Positions 15,973 through 20,648 of a DNA stretch of 20,648 bases are shown one piece after another. Below the pieces are notes generated by a model. The model had not been told where the DNA came from and did not search any database. It saw only the letters and a program-made list of their open reading frames with translations. This DNA comes from Clostridiales bacterium (lineage in GTDB: Bacteria > Bacillota > Clostridia > Oscillospirales > Acutalibacteraceae), in contig JAHZIE010000030.1 in assembly GCA_019419895.1 (NCBI GenBank), positions 1-20,648 of the forward strand, given 5' to 3'. A program made the position numbers and the translations under genes. Every line of letters begins with the position of its first letter. Positions within the stretch are counted from its first letter, which is position 1.

Positions 15973-16035
15973 GGAAGCTGCATGGAGGATAACTGATTCC
16001 TCAGGCTTTGCGTTTTTTGAATCAAATCAAAGGAG
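15956..16035 (+). promoter_or_regulatory. Putative four-segment translational attenuator for the MFS gene
   Basis: Segment 1 ctccatgca (15956-15964, inside the leader peptide) pairs with segment 2 tgcatggag (15979-15987), 9 bp. Segment 2 can instead use gagga (15985-15989) to pair with segment 3 tcctc (15998-16002). Segment 3, ctc-agg-ctttg (16000-16010), can pair with segment 4 caaaggag (16028-16035), which holds the MFS ribosome binding site. So 1:2 plus 3:4 would be off and 2:3 on, as in ermC-type attenuation. Confidence 0.45.
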
Positions 16036-16046
16036 CAAAGTCGATA

Positions 16047-17330
16047 ATGAAAAAAGAATATAAAGAACTGAAACCCTATCTTATGCTTTGGGGAACACAG
16101 TCGCTTTCCACTCTGGGAAGCGGAATGACCAGCTATGCTTTGGTACTGTGGCTTTATCTTCAAAGCGGATCGGCCCTGCAGACTGCACTTTTGTCTATTT
16201 GTTCTTATACTCCTTATGTTCTTATGAGTATATTTGCAGGCGCCTTGAGCGACAGGTGGAACAAAAAGCGCACCATGCTGGTTTGCGATTTTCTTGCGGC
16301 CTTAAGTACGGTCACAATTTTTGTTCTGCTTGGTAATGGATGGCTGAGAGTATGGCACCTGTACCTTATAAACGCGCTCAATGGCCTTATGAATACGGTT
16401 CAGCAGCCAGCCAGTGAGGTGGCGGCAACCCTGCTGATTCCAAAAATGTTTTATCACAAAACAAGCGGTCTGCGTTCCCTTTCCCAGTCTTTCAATTCCA
16501 TTCTGACCCCAATTCTTGCTACTGCCCTCTTTTCATTTTGGGGAATTAAGCTTGTCATTATGGTGGATTTGATCACCTTTGGAATCGCTTTTCTCACTCT
16601 TTGGCTGTGGATACCGGTTCCAGAGGCTGCTGCTCTTGGTAAAGCTACGGAGCCTGTTCTCATTTCTGCCCGCAGGGGTCTGACATGGCTGAAGAAAAAT
16701 TTACTGATTTTAACCCTGATTTTATTTTTGGCGTCCATCAATCTGATCGCTTCTGTTTACAATGCTGCGCTTCCAGCCATGATCTTATCCAAACCAGGCG
16801 GCGGTGAGACAGTTTTGGGAATTGTCAATACCTGTGTAGGGCTTGCCGCTTTGGGCGGCAGTCTTATTGTCACCCTGTTGCCAGCGCCTAAAAACCGGGT
16901 GCGGGTCGTATGTCTTTCTCTTTTTTTCTCCATGAGTACGGAGAATTTTATGTTGGCGTTGGGAGATAGTCCGTTGATTTGGTGCCTTGGGGCGGTTTTG
17001 GGATGGCTTATGATTCCGGTGATGAATGCAAATTTGGATGTGATTTTCCGCAGTACCATACCGCCCGATATGCAGGGACGGGTTTATTCCTGCCGGAACG
17101 CCCTGCAATTTTTTACTATTCCAGTAGGGTATTTGCTTGGAGGCCTTTTGGTAGACAGGGTTTTTGAGCCCTTTATGGCCGTACAGTCTTCAGGCAGCTT
17201 GGCCGCGCGGCTTTTTGGTGTGGGAAAAGGCTCTGGCGCGGCGGCTCTGTTTTTTGTAATAGGAATTGCGGGAGTCGTTGTGTGCCTGATTTTCACCCTG
17301 CTTCTTAAAAAGTTCCGGTGGAAGGAATAG
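16047..17330 (+). CDS. MFS transporter, drug:H+ antiporter-like (DHA3/Mef type)
   Basis: A 427-residue polytopic protein with the outline of 12 membrane helices. The first helix (YLMLWGTQSLSTLGSGMTSYALVLW region, residues about 9-35) and the loop 2-3 motif GALSDRWNKKRTMLVCD (about 68-84) match the MFS signature, of the type found in macrolide exporters of the Mef/DHA3 group. A second half starts near LLILTLILFLASINLIASVYNAALP; the late motif PPDMQGRVYSCRNALQF, near residue 340, is also typical of this group. The ATG at 16047 has AAGGAG (16030-16035); an upstream TTG at 16008 adds 13 residues without a ribosome binding site. The leader peptide and attenuator before it suggest induction by a ribosome-active compound. 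Substrate unknown; export of a drug or a self-made compound is inference. Confidence 0.85.
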   Translation: MKKEYKELKPYLMLWGTQSLSTLGSGMTSYALVLWLYLQSGSALQTALLSICSYTPYVLMSIFAGALSDRWNKKRTMLVCDFLAALSTVTIFVLLGNGWLRVWHLYLINALNGLMNTVQQPASEVAATLLIPKMFYHKTSGLRSLSQSFNSILTPILATALFSFWGIKLVIMVDLITFGIAFLTLWLWIPVPEAAALGKATEPVLISARRGLTWLKKNLLILTLILFLASINLIASVYNAALPAMILSKPGGGETVLGIVNTCVGLAALGGSLIVTLLPAPKNRVRVVCLSLFFSMSTENFMLALGDSPLIWCLGAVLGWLMIPVMNANLDVIFRSTIPPDMQGRVYSCRNALQFFTIPVGYLLGGLLVDRVFEPFMAVQSSGSLAARLFGVGKGSGAAALFFVIGIAGVVVCLIFTLLLKKFRWKE

Positions 17331-17402
17331 GCAAGAGTAGCTTGAGACTTCCCGCGGAAATTCCGTCTCGTTTAGAGACATTAGAGAAAAAGATATTAAG
17401 AG

Positions 17403-17437
17403 GCAGCCTGCGGAACAGAATACGCGGGTTGCTTTTT
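17403..17437 (+). terminator. Intrinsic terminator after the MFS gene
   Basis: gcagcctgcg (17403-17412) pairs with cgcgggttgc (17423-17432) over 10 bp with two G-U pairs, 10-nt loop, then TTTTT. A further palindrome gtctc-gttta-gagac lies before it (17365-17379). Confidence 0.8.
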
Positions 17438-17611
17438 GCCTGTTTGCTTTTGATAGTGCCGATATCCCTGCAAAGAAGGCAGATGGCAGGAATATTCTGA
17501 AAACGAAAAAGAATGGATGGAAAGATAGATCCCTGCAGGCACGGGAGATAAATTGAAAAAAGATTCCGGTTTTCTCCTGCTTCCGGGCAATTTTGTCAAA
17601 AATAAAAGTAT
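17438..17611. other. Short gene-free stretch before the methyltransferase promoter
   Basis: No supported gene or further regulatory structure is seen here. Confidence 0.5.
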
Positions 17612-17640
17612 TTGACCTCTGCTTCAGAGGCTGATATACT
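17612..17640 (+). promoter_or_regulatory. Methyltransferase promoter with palindrome in the spacer
   Basis: TTGACC (17612-17617), 17-bp spacer, TATACT (17635-17640). An inverted repeat, cctctg (17616-17621) and cagagg (17625-17630) around ctt, starts in the -35 box and fills most of the spacer. It is a candidate operator. Confidence 0.7.
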
Positions 17641-17671
17641 GGTAACAAGAGAGCAAAAGGAGGGGGATCCC

Positions 17672-17689
17672 ATGCCATCTTTCCGTTGA
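17672..17689 (+). CDS. Putative 5-residue leader peptide ahead of the methyltransferase
   Basis: ATG CCA TCT TTC CGT TGA, reading MPSFR. It has a strong AAAGGAGGGGG (from 17657) before it and lies right behind the promoter. Its codons 2-4 (ccatcttt, 17675-17682) can pair with aaaggatgg (17739-17747), the ribosome binding region of the methyltransferase, with one bulged base. Translating the leader would free that site. Not proven; a five-residue frame can occur by chance, but the ribosome binding site is unusually good. Confidence 0.4.
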   Translation: MPSFR

Positions 17690-17754
17690 AAAGCCGATAA
17701 CTGCAGAACCCTGAGGATAACGTCTCCATCAGGGAATCAAAGGATGGGAAACAG

Positions 17755-18417
17755 ATGATATTAGAAGAAATGTCGGATTTTTTTTCTGCCAGGGCGGAGA
17801 TGTATGACAGCCATATGCTGCGGGAGGTAGAGGGCTGCCGGGAAGGGTATGCGGCCATGGCCGGCCTGGTACCGGAGAAGAGCCGCCGCCTTCTTGATCT
17901 CGGTTGTGGCACAGGATTGGAGCTTGCCCCAATTTTTGAGAAAATTCCCACACTGTCGGTGACAGGGATCGATCTTACCCAGACGATGCTGGATAAGCTG
18001 AAAGAGAAATATGAGGGCAAAAATATCCGGCTGATTTGCGGCAGCTATTTTGATGTGGAGCTCGAAGAAGCTTACTATGACTGTGCGGTATCCTTTCAGA
18101 CAATGCACCATTTCTCCCATGAAAAAAAGCGCTTTTTATACAGGAAGGTTCTCCGTTCCCTCCGGCCAGGCGGTTGCTATATAGAAGCAGATTATATGGT
18201 GGAGCGTCAGGAGGAAGAGGACTATTATTTTTCTGAAAACCAGAGGCTGAGAGAGGAACAAGGCATTCCCATGGAGGCATTTTACCATTACGACACCCCC
18301 TGCACCGTTGAAAATCAAAAGAAACTATTGATGCAGTCGGGCTTTGAGCGGGTGAAACAGGATTTCCGGATAGAAAATACCACAATTCTCACAGCATGGA
18401 AGGGAAAACAGGAATAG
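17755..18417 (+). CDS. SAM-dependent methyltransferase, class I
   Basis: A 220-residue class I methyltransferase. Motif I is LLDLGCGTGLELAP (about residues 46-59); the acidic end of strand 2 is VTGIDLTQTMLDKL (69-82); motif II-III is the CGSYFDVELEEAYYDCAVSFQTMHHF stretch (landmarks CGSYFD near 95, MHHF near 117); then LRSLRPGGCYIEADYMV. This is the Methyltransf_25/11 pattern used for small molecules, not the Erm rRNA dimethylase pattern (no N-L-P-Y/F motif). AAAGGATGG lies before the ATG at 17755. It has its own promoter and leader peptide and may be followed by the structured RNA at 18419. Substrate unknown. Being next to an exporter with similar leader control hints at a related inducer, but this is inference. 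Confidence 0.85.
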   Translation: MILEEMSDFFSARAEMYDSHMLREVEGCREGYAAMAGLVPEKSRRLLDLGCGTGLELAPIFEKIPTLSVTGIDLTQTMLDKLKEKYEGKNIRLICGSYFDVELEEAYYDCAVSFQTMHHFSHEKKRFLYRKVLRSLRPGGCYIEADYMVERQEEEDYYFSENQRLREEQGIPMEAFYHYDTPCTVENQKKLLMQSGFERVKQDFRIENTTILTAWKGKQE

Positions 18418-18418
18418 T

Positions 18419-18640
18419 GTTTCACACAGGGAGGACTGAGGGCGATGCCGAAACGGCGGGGGCTACACGCTCGGGAAACATCATGCCAGCGCGCCATTCG
18501 TGAAAGGTTCTGAACCATACCTCCGAGTTTTCCCACCTGCATCTTCCGTGAAAAAGGAGGTCATTCAAAGGACTAGCGGGCGCCGTCCCCCTCCAGGGTT
18601 CGGGAAACCACTAGTTTACGAGCAGCTCTAATGAAACGGA
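18419..18640 (+). ncRNA. Putative structured noncoding RNA between the methyltransferase and a terminator
   Basis: About 220 bases without a protein gene, purine-rich and full of GAAA-type loops. Pairings that can be read: gccg-aaa-cggc (18447-18457); ggttc/gaacc (18506-18516); acctcc (18519-18524) with ggaggt (18556-18561); actag (18572-18576) with ctagt (18611-18615), enclosing ggtt-cggg-aaacc type arms; and long-range gctcg (18469-18473) with cgagc (18619-18623). The 9-mer tcgggaaac occurs twice (18471-18479 and 18600-18608). A strong terminator follows. raiA-type RNA of Firmicutes is the family I would test first, but I could not confirm it. Confidence 0.4.
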
Positions 18641-18644
18641 AAAG

Positions 18645-18685
18645 AAAACCTCCGGCGGCCATGAAACAGGCCGTCGGAGGTTTTT
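18645..18685. terminator. Strong bidirectional terminator
   Basis: aaaacctccggcggcc (18645-18660) pairs with ggccgtcggaggtttt (18669-18684) over 16 bp with one G-U pair, loop atgaaaca, T-run end. Read on the minus strand it ends in TTTTCTTTT, so it also serves citrate synthase, whose stop is at 18775. Confidence 0.93.
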
Positions 18686-18774
18686 CACTGGGAATGAATT
18701 TGTAAAAGAACGGAACGGATGCGGAAAGGCTGGCTTTCTTGTATTCCCCGAACAGTTACCGCCTGGTACGAACC

Positions 18775-20148
18775 TTATGGACGTTCCTTCAGCGGAATAT
18801 AGGCTTCCCTTCCTCTGACGTTCTTATAAGCGGGCCGGATGATTTTTCCCGCGTTGATCAATTCTTCTATCCGGTGAGCGCTCCATCCGGCAATGCGCGC
18901 AATGGCGAAGATGGGGGTATAAAGCTCCAGGGGAAGATCCAGCATGCTGTAAACAAAGCCGCTGTAAAAATCAATATTGGCAGAGACGCCTTTGTAGATT
19001 TTTCTTTCCTCTGAAATGATCTGCGGGGCGAGCCTCTCTACCATGGAATACAGGTTAAATTCCTTGTTTCGTCCCTTTTCGTCCGCCAGATAGCCGACGA
19101 AACGCTTGAAGATGTTGGCCCTTGGATCGGAGAGGGAATAAACGGCATGGCCCATGCCGTAAATCAATCCAGCTTTGTCAAACGCCTCCTTATGTAGAAG
19201 CGCCTTCAGATAGGAAGCGACCTCCTCCTCATCGTTCCAGTCGTTGATATTGGCTTTCATGTCCTCAAACATCTGAACCACCTTGATGTTAGCGCCCCCA
19301 TGCTTTGGACCCTTCAGGGAACCGATGGCGGCCGCTATAACGGAATAGGTATCTGAGCCGGAGGAGGAGACCACATGGGTGGTAAAGGTGGAGTTATTTC
19401 CTCCGCCGTGTTCGGCATGGAGTACCAGAGCCAAATCGAGAACCCTGGCCTCAAGTTCGGTATAGGAGCCGTCCGCGCGGAGCAGATGCAAAATATTCTC
19501 CGAGGTGGAAAGTTCCGGCTTGGGATTGTGGATAAACAGGCTGTTCCCGTCATGATAATGGCTGTAGGCCTGATAACCGTAGACTGAAAAGAGAGGGAAC
19601 AGGGCAATCAGCTGCAGGCATTGCCGCAGGACGTTAGGAAGGCTGATGTCATTTGCGTTTTCATCATAGGAATACATGGTCAGCACGCTGCGGGCAAGAG
19701 TATTCATCATGTCCCTGCTGGGCGCCTTCATAATGATATCCCGGACAAAGTTGGTGGGAAGGGAACGATAGGCAGCCAATAAATCCTTGAACTCATTGAG
19801 TTCGGGAATATTAGGAAGCTTGCCGAAAAGAAGAAGGTAAACAGTTTCCTCAAAACCAAACCTCTTGTCCTTAATAAATCCATGGACAATATCCTCGATA
19901 TCGACGCCCCGGTAAAAAAGCTTGCCTTCACAGGACATCTTTTCCCCGTTTACCATTTTGCTGGACTGGATTTCGGAAATTTCAGTCAGACCGGTGAGAA
20001 CACCGTTACCGTTAATATCGCGAAGTCCGCGGTTCACCTGATATGTTCCATATAATTCCGGAGGAATATACCCATTCTCCTTGCATAAAGAGGACAGCTT
20101 GTAAATTTCGGGAGTTATCTCGGAAAAATTCGTAATCTCAATTGCCAT
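18775..20148 (-). CDS. Citrate synthase (Si type)
   Basis: A 457-residue citrate synthase, joining oxaloacetate and acetyl-CoA in the cytoplasm. Catalytic residues are present: His283 in GPKHGGAN, His334 in GMGHAVYSLSDPRA and Asp393 in SANIDFYSG, matching His274, His320 and Asp375 of the pig enzyme; HAEHGGGNNSTFTTH (244-258) is the substrate-binding stretch. The first 60 residues are an N-terminal extension seen in many clostridial members. The ATG at 20148 has AAGGAG (minus strand, plus positions 20158-20163); a longer reading from 20205 adds 19 residues before that site and is rejected. In anaerobes it supplies 2-oxoglutarate for glutamate. No aconitase or isocitrate dehydrogenase gene is beside it. 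A 2-methylcitrate synthase role cannot be excluded. Confidence 0.95.
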   Translation of the reverse strand: MAIEITNFSEITPEIYKLSSLCKENGYIPPELYGTYQVNRGLRDINGNGVLTGLTEISEIQSSKMVNGEKMSCEGKLFYRGVDIEDIVHGFIKDKRFGFEETVYLLLFGKLPNIPELNEFKDLLAAYRSLPTNFVRDIIMKAPSRDMMNTLARSVLTMYSYDENANDISLPNVLRQCLQLIALFPLFSVYGYQAYSHYHDGNSLFIHNPKPELSTSENILHLLRADGSYTELEARVLDLALVLHAEHGGGNNSTFTTHVVSSSGSDTYSVIAAAIGSLKGPKHGGANIKVVQMFEDMKANINDWNDEEEVASYLKALLHKEAFDKAGLIYGMGHAVYSLSDPRANIFKRFVGYLADEKGRNKEFNLYSMVERLAPQIISEERKIYKGVSANIDFYSGFVYSMLDLPLELYTPIFAIARIAGWSAHRIEELINAGKIIRPAYKNVRGREAYIPLKERP

Positions 20149-20313
20149 ATTCACACACTCCTTCTGAATCATGGTGAGCCTAAAAAATGAGGGGAAAAAG
20201 GCCACATAAAATAGGTTATTTTTATAATTTTACAATGAAATTATGAATACATTATGACCTTTTTTAAACAAAAGAATATCATTTAAGCTAAAATTGGGCA
20301 GAAAAAGGAGATT
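20149..20313. other. AT-rich divergent intergenic region
   Basis: Holds the minus-strand promoter of citrate synthase. TTGTAA with a 16-bp spacer to TATTTT, read on the minus strand around 20210-20240, is the best candidate but weak. No operator is recognised. Confidence 0.4.
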
Positions 20314-20341
20314 TTGATCGCTTTTTTCAGTGAGATATGGT
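20314..20341 (+). promoter_or_regulatory. Possible promoter of the AGCS symporter gene
   Basis: TTGATC (20314-20319), 16-bp spacer, TATGGT (20336-20341). Both boxes are moderate. It would give a leader of about 75 nt. Confidence 0.35.
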
Positions 20342-20361
20342 ATCATATTTTCTGGATTAAG

Positions 20362-20395
20362 GGCGACACTTTCTAATAAGAAGGCGCCGCTTTTT
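20362..20395 (+). terminator. Terminator-like hairpin in the symporter leader
   Basis: ggcg (20362-20365) and ctttct (20369-20374) pair with agaagg (20379-20384) and cgcc (20385-20388), with three bulged bases and loop aata. GC and five T follow. It lies between the possible promoter and the ATG at 20426, so it could be an attenuator. Confidence 0.45.
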
Positions 20396-20425
20396 GCTTG
20401 ACAAAGGACAGGAGGAATAAAGAGC

Positions 20426-20648
20426 ATGGAAGAGATAAACCGTTGGCTTTCGTTATTCAGCGACAGCTTATATACTTACGTCCTGATCATTCTGCTTGTG
20501 GCTTGCGGCCTTTATTTCAGCTTCAGGACAAAATTTGTGCAGATACGCCTGTTCCCGGAGGCCGTCAGGGTCATCACGGAGAAGAAAAAGGGAGAAAAGG
20601 GTGTTTCTTCTTTTCAAGCGCTGATGATCTCTACCGCGTCCCGTGTCG
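20426..20648 (+). CDS. Sodium:alanine/glycine symporter family protein (AGCS), N-terminal part
   Basis: The first 74 residues of a gene cut by the window end. It starts MEEINRWLSLFSDSLYTYVL and continues into a membrane helix (VLIILLVACGLYFSF, about residues 19-33), then RTKFVQIRLFPEAVRVI and FQALMISTASRV. The short N-terminal helix, the TKFVQ(I/F)R segment after the first membrane helix, and the FQAL.(I/T)(S/A)TASRVG start of the next segment are the usual opening of AGCS transporters, which carry alanine or glycine with Na+ (full length about 450-480 residues). AGGAGG at 20410-20415 sets the ATG at 20426. Exact amino acid unknown. Confidence 0.9.
   Translation, partial: MEEINRWLSLFSDSLYTYVLIILLVACGLYFSFRTKFVQIRLFPEAVRVITEKKKGEKGVSSFQALMISTASRV

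Noticed and set aside
17755..18417. Reading the methyltransferase as an Erm-type rRNA methylase because of its leader peptide
   Set aside because: The catalytic N-L-P-Y/F motif of Erm and KsgA enzymes is absent; the motifs fit small-molecule methyltransferases.

Overview
The window reads as part of the chromosome of a strictly anaerobic member of the Clostridia (Firmicutes), probably a gut or sediment relative of Oscillospiraceae or Lachnospiraceae. This rests on strong AGGAGG-type ribosome binding sites, sigma-A-like promoters, rubredoxin with a flavodiiron protein as an oxygen defence pair, a clostridial feoA-feoA-feoB cluster with its small Cys-rich membrane protein, and a URO-D family methyltransferase-like protein. 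Genus cannot be fixed from the sequence alone. There are no rRNA or tRNA genes, no CRISPR array and no transposase.

Layout. 1-3160: the end of an ABC transporter ATPase and its unusual two-unit permease, closed by a bidirectional terminator. 3247-7503: a URO-D family protein (minus strand) and a large FAD-dependent oxidoreductase (plus strand), transcribed divergently from two well-formed promoters. 7747-11467: a short DtxR-family iron-type regulator with a structured leader, then rubredoxin, flavodiiron protein and CinA, ending at a strong terminator. 11468-15424: a hairpin-rich leader, feoA, feoA, feoB and the FeoB-associated Cys-rich protein, ending at a terminator. 15425-18417: an MFS exporter and a SAM-dependent methyltransferase, each preceded by a tiny open frame with a strong ribosome binding site and by RNA pairings that could hide the main gene's ribosome binding site. 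18418-18685: a noncoding stretch that looks like a structured RNA ending in a strong bidirectional terminator. 18775-20648: citrate synthase (minus) and the start of an AGCS sodium:amino-acid symporter (plus).

How the genes fit together. The centre is an iron and oxygen module. The regulator keeps the Cys-x-x-Glu-His metal ligands of DtxR-type iron sensors. The feoA promoter carries a 19-bp site that matches 15 of 19 positions of the classical DtxR box, and a related 16-bp element occurs both behind that site and in front of feoB. Rubredoxin passes electrons to the flavodiiron protein, which removes oxygen or NO, and their shared promoter carries a different palindrome. The least expected signals are the putative four-segment attenuator ahead of the MFS exporter, which resembles the logic of antibiotic-inducible efflux and erm genes, and the putative structured RNA at 18419-18640. 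All functional statements come from motif reading; no database search was run.
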